Of a stretch of DNA of 64,000 nt, positions 1 to 8,049 are shown one piece after another. The notes beneath the pieces were generated by a model. It was not told the origin of the DNA. It saw nothing but the letters and a program-made list of their open reading frames with translations, and ran no database searches. Position numbers and translations under genes: made by a program. The stretch's first letter is position 1. Each line of letters begins with the position of its first letter. This DNA is from Chloroflexota bacterium (GTDB taxonomy: Bacteria > Chloroflexota > Dehalococcoidia > GIF9 > UBA5629), in contig VGOP01000007.1 in assembly GCA_016875875.1 (NCBI GenBank), forward strand, positions 62,001 to 126,000, read 5' to 3'.

Positions 1-439
1 TAATGCCGTAAGTAACTTCAGGTATTGAGAAAACGGCGTTTTCAGAGGCAAGTCTGATATCACAGGCCAGTGCGATTTCCATGCCTCCACCTATACAGTG
101 CCCGTTTATTGCTGCTATCGCCGGCACAGGGAGGGACTCATACATACTGAAAACCCCTCTGAAATATTGTATCCCATCAAAGGCATCACGGAATGCCAGC
201 CCAGCAAACATTTCCTTGGGAGAAGCTAGTGCTTTTACGTCCAGTCCTGCACAAAAAGCACGTCCAGCTCCTGTGAGAATAGCAACCCTGACACTAGGTT
301 CGTGCACTATAGCTTTAGCTGCTTCCTCTAATCCCATCCATAACTCTCCGTCGAGGGCATTCAGCTTTTCCGGACGGTTCATTGTAACCGTCGCTATTGT
401 GTTTTCTATTTTCAGCAACACCTTTTCAGTCTTAAGCAT
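1..439 (-). CDS. Enoyl-CoA hydratase/isomerase (crotonase) family, 3' end cut by window edge
   Basis: The reverse strand gives an open frame starting at ATG 439, preceded by a strong ribosome site (GAGGAGGGAC) and running off the window. The visible 146 residues have the crotonase N-terminal pattern: MNRPEKLNALDG near residue 20, GAGRAFCAGLD (first oxyanion-hole segment) and NGHCIGGGMEIALACDIR (second oxyanion-hole segment and CoA pocket). Known family members hydrate or isomerise enoyl-CoA thioesters in beta-oxidation-like pathways; the exact substrate cannot be told. It lies 34 bp after the flavin oxidoreductase on the same strand, so it is probably the third gene of a leftward operon with that gene and the nitronate monooxygenase-like gene. 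Confidence 0.9.
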   Translation of the reverse strand, partial: MLKTEKVLLKIENTIATVTMNRPEKLNALDGELWMGLEEAAKAIVHEPSVRVAILTGAGRAFCAGLDVKALASPKEMFAGLAFRDAFDGIQYFRGVFSMYESLPVPAIAAINGHCIGGGMEIALACDIRLASENAVFSIPEVTYGI

Positions 440-473
440 TGTCCCTCCTCGGTAAGTATTCGTTGGTAATAGT

Positions 474-2396
474 CTAGAGTGTCTGTGCTACTTGAAACCC
501 GTTTTCGATGGCTTGAGCTATTTTGCCTGGCTTGGCGCTGTCTCCGACCATATGTAGTCTGGAAGCTCTTCCCTCTAATTCTTGCGCAAGCTTTCGGTTT
601 GATTCCATTCCCACTGCAAGTACTACGCTATCTCCCTCAAAAAACTCACTATTCCCATCTCGGCTGATTCTAACACCATTTTCTGTTATCTCCTCGACCT
701 TGGCATTCCGCTCCATTCTGACCCCAAGACTGCGTAGCCTTCTCATAATTACCCACCTGTTGGCTCGTTCTATATCAGCTCCTATCCGCTCCAACATCTC
801 GATGATGGTCACCTTCTTACCTTTTACCACCATGAATTCAGCGGTCTCGCAACCTACCATTCCACCACCAACTATGAGTACGTTCTGCCCAACCCTCCGG
901 TCACCCTTCAGGACATCTGTGGCTAGGACCACATTCTTTCCTTTTACCCCCGGGATGTCAGGAACTATCGGTTTTGCCCCAGTGGCTATTATCACCACGT
1001 CTGGCTTGGCATTTGTAATGGCCTTTCCGTTTACTTCTTCTCCTAGCCTGACATCCACTCCTAACTTATCCATCTGCTTCGATAGATACTTAGTGATATT
1101 GCCTAGTTCTTCTTTGTGAGGTGGTATAGTAGCTACCAAAAGTTGGCCGCCTAGCTGGTCTTTGCTATCAGCGAGCGTAACGTGATGATCTCTCAAGGCG
1201 GCTACTCTAGCTGCTTCCATGCCTGCTGGACCACCACCAATGATAAACACCTTCTTGGGCTCCTTAGTTGGTTCAATACTGTATTCTGCTTCTCTTCCCG
1301 CTCTTGCATTGATAGCGCATGTGATGCCACCTCGCTCGATCGCCTTATCAAAACAAGTACAGCAAGCGGTGCACTGTCTTATTTCATCAAATCGACCTTC
1401 CCTAGACTTGTTTAGCCACTCGGGGTCAGCAATAAGTGCCCGAGCGATGTATACTAAATCAACCTTGTTATCTGCTAGAATCTGCTCTGCCAAATGAGGG
1501 TCCGAGATCCTGGTGCCACCTATAATCGGGATGTTGACTGCTTTCTTAACTTCCTCTGCAAGGTAGATCCAGTTTGCTTGCGGAACGGACATTTGTATGA
1601 AGGGGACCGGTGATTCGTGCCACCCTGTGGATACGTTGATGGCGTGGATACCTGCTTTCTCTATCATCGGGGCAACTACTTTGGTGTCCTCCAGCGTATT
1701 GCCACCGTCTATGAAATCGGCTCCCGAAACCCGGCACAAAAGTGGATAGTCTCTGCCCACCCTTTGCTTGATGCTTTCTATACACTCGAAAAGTAATCGA
1801 GCCCGCTTTTCTATGTTGCCACCATAGGTATCAGTCCTCTTGTTAGTGTGATTAGACAGAAAGTGACTAATAAGGCTCGTACCCGCGATTGCGTTAACCT
1901 CGATTGCATCGAACCCTGCTTCTCGTGCACGTTGGGCGGCATCTCCGTAGCTTTTCACGACCTGTCTGATCTCGCCAATGGTTAACGGTCTTGGTCTAGG
2001 AGCATTGAGATGCCTCTCCACCGTAACATCCGAGGGGCCAACTAATTCTAGGTTGCCATTTTCCCCAGGCAGAATCCCGAGGGCAGATATTTGTATGGCT
2101 ATTTTTGTCCCACATTTATGCATTATGTCGGCGAACTCATGCAGACTGGGTATGAATTCATCTTTGTATATGGCGATACCGTTCTGGAAAAAAGGGCCAG
2201 GATACATAGTAGTTGCGAGGCCAATGACTATAAGGCCCACGCCGCCGCGCGCCCTCTCAGTGTAAAAATCCTTGAACCGGTTGCCCACCATGTCATTTTC
2301 GCCCAAGCCAAGCATCATGGCCGGCATTACTATTCTGTTCTTCAGATTCATTTTCCCTATGTTGATAGGTTCAAATAGCTTCTGAAGCTGGCTCAT
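474..2396 (-). CDS. NADH:flavin oxidoreductase / 2,4-dienoyl-CoA reductase-like Fe-S flavoenzyme
   Basis: 640 residues, the usual length for the bacterial 2,4-dienoyl-CoA reductase/trimethylamine dehydrogenase group. The N-terminal TIM barrel (about 1-370) has the old-yellow-enzyme signature (FLSNHTNKRTDTYGG). Cysteines 342, 345, 348 and 360 match the family's 4Fe-4S ligand spacing. The C-terminal half carries two dinucleotide-binding motifs, GGGPAGMEAARVA (FAD) and VGGGMVGCETAEF (NAD(P)H). Family members reduce conjugated C=C bonds by hydride relay through FAD, the cluster and FMN. ATG 2396 follows AGGAGGAACTTAA. With crotonase genes on both sides of the divergent promoter, reduction of an unsaturated CoA ester is the simplest inference; other ene-reductions are possible. 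Confidence 0.9.
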   Translation of the reverse strand: MSQLQKLFEPINIGKMNLKNRIVMPAMMLGLGENDMVGNRFKDFYTERARGGVGLIVIGLATTMYPGPFFQNGIAIYKDEFIPSLHEFADIMHKCGTKIAIQISALGILPGENGNLELVGPSDVTVERHLNAPRPRPLTIGEIRQVVKSYGDAAQRAREAGFDAIEVNAIAGTSLISHFLSNHTNKRTDTYGGNIEKRARLLFECIESIKQRVGRDYPLLCRVSGADFIDGGNTLEDTKVVAPMIEKAGIHAINVSTGWHESPVPFIQMSVPQANWIYLAEEVKKAVNIPIIGGTRISDPHLAEQILADNKVDLVYIARALIADPEWLNKSREGRFDEIRQCTACCTCFDKAIERGGITCAINARAGREAEYSIEPTKEPKKVFIIGGGPAGMEAARVAALRDHHVTLADSKDQLGGQLLVATIPPHKEELGNITKYLSKQMDKLGVDVRLGEEVNGKAITNAKPDVVIIATGAKPIVPDIPGVKGKNVVLATDVLKGDRRVGQNVLIVGGGMVGCETAEFMVVKGKKVTIIEMLERIGADIERANRWVIMRRLRSLGVRMERNAKVEEITENGVRISRDGNSEFFEGDSVVLAVGMESNRKLAQELEGRASRLHMVGDSAKPGKIAQAIENGFQVAQTL

Positions 2397-2439
2397 TTAA
2401 GTTCCTCCTTGGTGGGTATTATATCCGGATAAACCAAGT

Positions 2440-3582
2440 TTATGCTTTTATAGTAACCTTGCCGGGGAGAGTTTGACTCAGAAGTTTTATAGCTCCGACC
2501 ACCATTTCATCGAGTATCTCTTTGGCGGGCTTTGCCTCCTTAAGCATACCTACTATCTGTCCTGTTGGTGCACATAAAAGGTCATGCCTTTTCGCCTTTG
2601 CTAGGCTATTAATAAGATCAATCATGAGTAGCACCTGCACTACCATGGGCAGAGGACGCAATCCTGACTCATCAAAAGCCTCCTGTATTGGGTTCTTCAT
2701 CTGGCGTAAAGTTTTGCCTGTCCACACCCTGCTAATTCTGGTATCCTCTTCGGTGGCTTCTATCATCATCCTCCGATGGATATCCGTAACATTGGCCTCT
2801 TCGGCAAAGAGAAAGGCAGTGCCTACCCATACCCCCGCAGCCCCAAGTGCTAGAGTGGCGACAATCCCCCTACCATCACCTATTCCGCCAGCAGCTAAAA
2901 CAGGGGTGGGTGCCACTGCGTCCACCACTTGGGGAACTAAGGCCAGGGTACCCACTCTGCCAGTGTGGCCTCCCGCTTCATGTCCCTGAGCCACGATGAA
3001 GTCAGCGCCTGCTTTCTTATGACGTAGTGCTGCGCGTACGTTACCAGCCAACCCAAGTACTCTCATCCCACCTTCATGAGCCATAGGCACAAGCCATTCT
3101 GGGATCCCAAGGCCTGAACAATAGAGAGGGACGTTCTCTTCTAGCATCACGCCTATCTGTTTCTTGGAATGATCCACTGTGAAGACAAGCTCTTGCTCGG
3201 TCTCTGTAAGAGGCACACCGCATTCTGTTGCCACCTTCTCCACAAAATCAATGTATTCTTTCGGTACAAATTTCCTTTTCATCTCCGCTAATGACATATT
3301 CGGTGGCGGTGATGTAACAATATCCTCAGGAAGTAATACATCGACTCCGAAGGGTTTGTTGGTGAGGCTCTTAATTTCTCTAATCTGAGCACGCAGTTCG
3401 TCTAAGGACAGCCCAGTAGCTCCTAGAACACCCATGCCACCGGCGTTGGATACTGCAGCAACGAGCTTTGGCTGTGCTGCGTGTCCTTCACCAGCTATAC
3501 CTCCCATGCCGGCAAGCAAAATTGGGTACTCAATACCTAACATGTCGCAGAGTTCAGTGCGAAGTATCTTTCTTGCGCTCAA
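2440..3582 (-). CDS. Nitronate monooxygenase / enoyl reductase-like FMN TIM-barrel protein
   Basis: 380 residues related to the nitronate monooxygenase (2-nitropropane dioxygenase) family: N-terminal 'ILLAGMGGIAG' and 'VAAVSNAGGMGVLGA', then the flavin-loop motif QGHEAGGHTGR and the phosphate-binding AAGGIGDGRG. A TTG start at 3582 is chosen because AAAGGAG sits upstream at good spacing and no ATG fits better. The family includes true nitronate oxidases, FabK-type enoyl reductases and many enzymes of unknown substrate; in an anaerobic cluster oxidation by O2 is unlikely, so a CoA-linked or ene-reductase role is inferred but unproved. It is first in the leftward set with the dienoyl reductase-like gene (43 bp gap) and the crotonase. 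Confidence 0.85.
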   Translation of the reverse strand: MSARKILRTELCDMLGIEYPILLAGMGGIAGEGHAAQPKLVAAVSNAGGMGVLGATGLSLDELRAQIREIKSLTNKPFGVDVLLPEDIVTSPPPNMSLAEMKRKFVPKEYIDFVEKVATECGVPLTETEQELVFTVDHSKKQIGVMLEENVPLYCSGLGIPEWLVPMAHEGGMRVLGLAGNVRAALRHKKAGADFIVAQGHEAGGHTGRVGTLALVPQVVDAVAPTPVLAAGGIGDGRGIVATLALGAAGVWVGTAFLFAEEANVTDIHRRMMIEATEEDTRISRVWTGKTLRQMKNPIQEAFDESGLRPLPMVVQVLLMIDLINSLAKAKRHDLLCAPTGQIVGMLKEAKPAKEILDEMVVGAIKLLSQTLPGKVTIKA

Positions 3583-3762
3583 TTTTTCTCCTTTCTGTTT
3601 TTTAACATAAACTTGTTTTCTTAGTTATTCTTGTAGCTTATTCTAAGCACTCTAGGACAGAAGTCGGACCTACTATTTTGCTGCGCAAGTGTTCGCTATT
3701 GCCGGACGACACGAAAATACGTTGATATCTAAATGGAGTCCTTTAAATCTGTGAGCATGTTT

Positions 3763-4275
3763 CTAAGTTTCTGCCATGAGGCTCACCATGTGCCTCCTGA
3801 GTCGCTTTAGAATGGCACTTAGCTGCTTAGCCTCTGTTTCGTTCAATGGCGACATGATTCTGGAGCCGACCTCTTCCCTCACGGGAACCATTCTCCTCAC
3901 GAAATTTAGCCCTTTTGTGGTTATTGCAACCTTTCTGTTTCTGCGGTCCTTACCTATGCCTTCCCTTCTGACCAAGCCCTCCTTCTCAAGGGTATCAACA
4001 GCCCTAGTAATGGCATGCTTGGAGCGAAATACCCTCTTGCTTAACTCGGTTGGTGTTGCTCTACCGCCGAGCACTATCAAGTGATTTAAAAGGGATAAGT
4101 GTGTTCGATTTATCCCAACCTTCTGCATCTCAATATCTACATACCTCTCCACTATATCGGCCGTGTGGAGGAATGTGATGAAGTTGTCTATGGATAAGCG
4201 ATTGACTTGCTCTCTGATATCGTTAGCCAGGTTCTCTATCTTGTCCTCAAAGTCGCTTACCAATGTGTTCCTCAT
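3763..4275 (-). CDS. MarR-family transcriptional regulator
   Basis: About 170 residues with the MarR winged-helix layout: helical N terminus, 'LSLLNHLIVLGGRATPTELSKRVF' as helices leading into the recognition region, 'KHAITRAVDTLEKEGLVRRE' as recognition helix, and the wing 'GKDRRNRKVAITTKG'. ATG 4275 is preferred over the TTG six bases upstream; neither has a good ribosome site. It is transcribed away from the GRE gene across a 268-bp intergenic region holding a perfect palindrome that overlaps both promoters. Known MarR proteins are usually autoregulated repressors released by a small ligand, so this one probably senses the pathway substrate or an intermediate. Confidence 0.9.
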   Translation of the reverse strand: MRNTLVSDFEDKIENLANDIREQVNRLSIDNFITFLHTADIVERYVDIEMQKVGINRTHLSLLNHLIVLGGRATPTELSKRVFRSKHAITRAVDTLEKEGLVRREGIGKDRRNRKVAITTKGLNFVRRMVPVREEVGSRIMSPLNETEAKQLSAILKRLRRHMVSLMAET

Positions 4276-4315
4276 CGTCAACCAAAATGCACCGTATTAA
4301 AGCATAAGCAAAGAC

Positions 4316-4344
4316 TTGACTTTTCTACATTGCTAAAATATAAT
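4316..4344 (+). promoter_or_regulatory. Candidate sigma70-type promoter for the GRE operon
   Basis: TTGACT (4316-4321), a 17-bp spacer, then TATAAT (4339-4344). Transcription would start near 4351, giving a leader of about 190 nt before the GRE start at 4544. The palindrome at 4363-4375 lies just downstream of the predicted start, where a bound repressor would block elongation or clearance. Confidence 0.6.
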
Positions 4345-4367
4345 AGGTAAAATAGTTGCATATGTTA
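4340..4367 (-). promoter_or_regulatory. Candidate divergent promoter for the marR gene
   Basis: On the reverse strand TAACAT (4367-4362), a 16-bp spacer, then TATTAT (4345-4340). It is back to back with the GRE promoter, and its -35 element overlaps the palindrome, as expected for an autoregulated repressor. Weaker match than the rightward promoter. Confidence 0.4.
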
Positions 4368-4383
4368 CTGTAACACATGTTAC
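4360..4383. promoter_or_regulatory. Candidate MarR operator
   Basis: The 13-bp perfect palindrome TGTTACTGTAACA occupies 4363-4375, and a second ATGTTAC half-site follows at 4377-4383, 15 bp after the first (4362-4368). Perfect or near-perfect short palindromes between divergent marR and target genes are the usual MarR binding sites. Binding by this particular protein is inference. Confidence 0.55.
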
Positions 4384-4543
4384 CATATCATTTTATGACG
4401 GTATTGTCAAGCACTGGGCACAGTTTGACTGATGCGTGCTAGTTTTTCATGGCGACTGAACATATTAGAAAACGAGGACTGCAGTTTGACAATTGTTTCG
4501 GCTATTGCTGGCAGAGGCGAATAAAGATTTAAAGGAGGACACG

Positions 4544-6940
4544 ATGACCACTAGAACTCAGACACTTATGGTGAATACCCCCATAAAAGCTCAACAGATT
4601 GCACTGGTGGAGTTGAGCGAGGAAGCAAGAGCGACAAGGCCTGGCTTGAAATGGTCTTTAGACCTGGAAAGGGCGAGGTTGCTAACAGAATCATACAAGC
4701 AAACTGAAGGGGAGCCGATGGCTCTGAGAAGAGCGAAGGCGTTAGCACATATCCTGGAAAACATGACCGTTTATATTCGGCCAGGTGAGTCGATTGTAGG
4801 TAACTATGCATCCAATTCAGACTCTGTTTCTTTCTACCCTGAGTTTGCCTGGAAATGGATAATGAGAGAGACGGCGCCAGCGGCAGTTTACAGCAGTATG
4901 TTGACCGATAAAGGTCGAGAGGAGCTGAAAGAAATATGTAGCTATTGGGGAGATTTTTCAATACACCACAGACTAAGAAAATACCTCCCGGAAGATTTGG
5001 CTGAAATATTTTGGATTTTTAATTGGGAATGTGCCACGCCAAATTACGAGAAGATTCTCCGGATAGGTCTGAAAGCCGTTCTTGACGAAGCCAAGAAAAG
5101 AAAGAGAAGGCTTGATAAGGAGTACATGGCAGAGGCTATCAATGGAGTGGATTTTGTTAAGAAGAAGGATTTCTTGAACAGCACTATTATTGCTATAGGG
5201 GCTGTGATTAATTGGGCTAAGAGATATGCAAAGCTGGCGAGAGCTCTAGCTGAAGCCGAGGAAGACCTGATAAGAAAGCAAGAGCTGGAAACAATAGCCA
5301 GGACTTGCGAATGGGTGCCAGAAAACCCGGCACGGACTTTGCAGGAAGCGTTGCAGTGTTACTGGTTTGTTCACCTTGTGGTTAACTTTATCGAGCTACC
5401 TCAGGTGGGCAGTGGAATAAGGCTTGATCAATGCTTGAACCATTTCTATGAGAAAGATGTGAAAGAGAGCAGGCTAAATAGAGAGCAAGCCCAAGAGCTT
5501 GTTGAATTTTTATTCGTAAAGTTCCAGGAAACAGGATTCTTGCACGCGCCTATATGGTCAGGTTTCGGTGGTGGTGCTCTAGGTTTCCAAACGGTTACTA
5601 TCGGTGGGACTGATTCTGCGGGCCGGGATATTACTAACGAAATGAGCTACATAGTTCTGGATGCCTGCAAGAGTGTCAGGGCCATAGTTCCTCCGTTAGC
5701 ATTGAGATGGCATGATGAAATGCCTAAGAAGTTAGTTGATAAGGCTATTGAGGTAATGGCTTCAGGAATGCCCCAGCCGGCTATTTTCAATGACAAGGTG
5801 AATCTGTTGAGATTGGTGAGTCTTGGTTGTCCCATTGAAGATGCCAGAAACTATTCTATTAACAATTGTATGGTACCGACTGTTCCAGGGAAGAACTTCA
5901 ACCATATTTCAGCCTGGGCTGGTGGCATACCTGTTCCTTTGTGCTTGAATGCTGCCTTGGGTGTAGAACCTCTGGCCTTGTACAAAAGAACAGGCGATAA
6001 GATTATAGATCCAGCAAAACTAAGCTCGATGGAGGAATTGCTTGATGCCACGATTGATAATTACAGGTGGCTTGTGCATCGGCTAGTTCTCATAGGCAAT
6101 ATCACCGACGCTCTCTATAAAGAGTACGCACCGAGACCGTTCTTATCAGCAGTGATAGACGATTGCATTGAGAGGGCACAGGATGTTAGGGAATGGAACT
6201 ACATGCCGGATTACCGAGACATAACTCTCTTCGGCCTTAACACTGTTGCTGATTCTCTGGCGGCTGTAAAGCATTTGGTTTATGACGAGAAGAAGGTGTC
6301 TATGGAGAAATTAGTCGAGGCATTAAAGAACAACTGGCAGGGCTACGAAGAACTTCACCAAGCGTGCCTTAACGCTCCAAAGTTCGGCAATGATGATGAT
6401 GACGTTGATTTAATATCTCGGGAGGTAGCAAGACGAATCTCTGAGGAGACCAGGAAGTGTAAGACAAACTGGGGAACTCCTGTTTCAGTAGATGGCACAG
6501 CGGCAACAGCTTGGTGGAGCTTCGGGCGTGTCTGTGCGGCTACACCAGATGGTAGGCAGGCTGGGGACGCCTTTAATGACGGAACAATTTCACCGATGGC
6601 CGGTATGGACAAAAGAGGGCCTACTGCGGTGCTTAAGTCGGTTTCAAAGGTTGACCCACTGATAAGCTGGAATCATCTATTCAACCAGACTTTTATGCCC
6701 CAATACCTCACTGGACACAATGCCGAGTTGTTTGCCCAGTATCTGAAGACCTACGCTGACTTGGGAATTCACCATATCCAGTTTACCACAGTAGGCAGAG
6801 AGACCTTGGAGGATGCCCAAAAACATCCAGAGAAATATCCCAATTTGATGGTGCGGGTAGCTGGTTTTGCTGCCTACTTTATAGACCTGGACAAACGGAT
6901 ACAGGATTCAATTATTGCCAGAACACCCCAATGTCTCTAA
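4544..6940 (+). CDS. Glycyl radical enzyme (pyruvate formate-lyase-like superfamily), atypical active site
   Basis: 798 residues, normal for a glycyl radical enzyme. ATG 4544 follows AAAGGAGG; an upstream TTG would add 17 residues but lacks a ribosome site. The C-terminal glycyl radical motif RVAGFAAYF is present, with the radical glycine at 774. The thiyl cysteine loop is taken to be INNCMVPTVPG with Cys442. Eliminating and decarboxylating relatives (glycerol, diol and choline enzymes, hydroxyphenylacetate decarboxylase) have Gly-Cys-Val-Glu here; this protein lacks the Glu, and it also lacks the Cys-Cys pair of pyruvate formate-lyase. Reaction class is therefore open: C-C addition to fumarate, decarboxylation or elimination. 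The activase lies 18 bp downstream. The enzyme should be cytoplasmic, oxygen sensitive and the entry step of the pathway. Confidence 0.92.
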   Translation: MTTRTQTLMVNTPIKAQQIALVELSEEARATRPGLKWSLDLERARLLTESYKQTEGEPMALRRAKALAHILENMTVYIRPGESIVGNYASNSDSVSFYPEFAWKWIMRETAPAAVYSSMLTDKGREELKEICSYWGDFSIHHRLRKYLPEDLAEIFWIFNWECATPNYEKILRIGLKAVLDEAKKRKRRLDKEYMAEAINGVDFVKKKDFLNSTIIAIGAVINWAKRYAKLARALAEAEEDLIRKQELETIARTCEWVPENPARTLQEALQCYWFVHLVVNFIELPQVGSGIRLDQCLNHFYEKDVKESRLNREQAQELVEFLFVKFQETGFLHAPIWSGFGGGALGFQTVTIGGTDSAGRDITNEMSYIVLDACKSVRAIVPPLALRWHDEMPKKLVDKAIEVMASGMPQPAIFNDKVNLLRLVSLGCPIEDARNYSINNCMVPTVPGKNFNHISAWAGGIPVPLCLNAALGVEPLALYKRTGDKIIDPAKLSSMEELLDATIDNYRWLVHRLVLIGNITDALYKEYAPRPFLSAVIDDCIERAQDVREWNYMPDYRDITLFGLNTVADSLAAVKHLVYDEKKVSMEKLVEALKNNWQGYEELHQACLNAPKFGNDDDDVDLISREVARRISEETRKCKTNWGTPVSVDGTAATAWWSFGRVCAATPDGRQAGDAFNDGTISPMAGMDKRGPTAVLKSVSKVDPLISWNHLFNQTFMPQYLTGHNAELFAQYLKTYADLGIHHIQFTTVGRETLEDAQKHPEKYPNLMVRVAGFAAYFIDLDKRIQDSIIARTPQCL

Positions 6941-6958
6941 CCTCTTGAAAGGAAGAAT

Positions 6959-7897
6959 GTGACTCACTTGCGCACCGAAAAAGAGGCGAATGGCAGAAAG
7001 GGGCTGGTGTTCAGCATTCAGCGGTATAGCATCCACGATGGCCCCGGGATTAGAACAACGGTGTTCTTTAAAGGCTGCCCACTGAGGTGTAAGTGGTGCT
7101 CTAACCCAGAATCAATGAATCCATACCCTGAACTCATGGTCAGAGATGCCAGATGCAATGAGTGTGGTAAGTGTCTGGAAGTTTGTGTCCCTGGCGCCAT
7201 CACTCTGGATAAAACCAGTGTCCTGGTGGATAGGTCGAGATGTGATTTGTGCCTGAAATGTGTGGAGGTTTGTTTTCCTAGCGCAATAGAAATAACAGGT
7301 CAGTATATGAATGTGGAGGAGGTGGTAGAGGAGTGTGTTAAAGATGAGCTGTTTTATCGCAATTCAGGTGGTGGTGTGACATTGTCTGGCGGCGAACCTT
7401 TGTATCAGCCAGAATTTGCATTAGAACTGCTGAAGGCATGTAAAGAGAAAGGCCTCAGCACGGCCATTGATACCAGTGGTCATGCCAGTTGGGAAGTGCT
7501 AGATAAAGTCCTGCAATACACAGATTTTGTTCTCTATGATATTAAGCACATAGACTCGGAGATGCATAACAGCGGCACAGGTGTCAAAAATGGCCTTATT
7601 CTAAAAAACCTTAAGCGGGTTGTTGATACCAAACGAGCCAAGGTCTGGATAAGAATCCCAGTCATTCCCGACTTCACGGATTCGGAGCAATATATGGAGC
7701 GGTTGACTGTATTCCTGACCAACATGCCTGTGGAAAAGATTTCGCTATTAGGTTATCATGAGTGGGGTAGGCCAAAGTATGGGTTCGTGGGTAGGGAATA
7801 CCCGCTTGATGGCTCTGTCTCTCCGAGTCAAGAAAGGTTGCAGAGCTTGGGAGATATTATACAGTCGAAAGGGCTGGAAGTTACCGTTGGCTATTAG
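6959..7897 (+). CDS. Glycyl radical enzyme activating enzyme (radical SAM)
   Basis: 312 residues starting at GTG 6959 behind GAAAGGAAG. Cysteines 40, 44 and 47 form the CxxxCxxC radical-SAM cluster site after 'RYSIHDGPGIRT'. A ferredoxin-like insert carries two further 4Fe-4S sites (Cys 66/69/72/76 and 95/98/101/105), as in activases of the glycerol dehydratase, benzylsuccinate synthase and hydroxyphenylacetate decarboxylase groups and unlike short PFL activases. 'SGGGVTLSGGEP' is the SAM-binding stretch. It transfers a hydrogen from glycine 774 of its partner to 5'-deoxyadenosyl, making the glycyl radical. Adjacent placement to a single GRE makes the pairing secure. Confidence 0.95.
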   Translation: MTHLRTEKEANGRKGLVFSIQRYSIHDGPGIRTTVFFKGCPLRCKWCSNPESMNPYPELMVRDARCNECGKCLEVCVPGAITLDKTSVLVDRSRCDLCLKCVEVCFPSAIEITGQYMNVEEVVEECVKDELFYRNSGGGVTLSGGEPLYQPEFALELLKACKEKGLSTAIDTSGHASWEVLDKVLQYTDFVLYDIKHIDSEMHNSGTGVKNGLILKNLKRVVDTKRAKVWIRIPVIPDFTDSEQYMERLTVFLTNMPVEKISLLGYHEWGRPKYGFVGREYPLDGSVSPSQERLQSLGDIIQSKGLEVTVGY

Positions 7898-8049
7898 CCT
7901 TGCAAGTGTAAAGATAAAAATTGACTTCCGGTGGTGCGTTAACGCATAACAAACAGATTTTGCAGGAGGTGAAAGAGCGAGAATCGAAAAAACTACTGGC
8001 GACATTGAAGGACTGAAACAAGAAACTATAAGGAGGTGAAAGGTCAATA

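Noticed and set aside
81-455. Open frame on the plus strand
   Set aside because: It is the antisense of the crotonase gene; the reverse strand shows family motifs and a ribosome site.
4544-6940. Pyruvate formate-lyase
   Set aside because: No Cys-Cys pair, and the activase has extra ferredoxin clusters unlike PFL activase.
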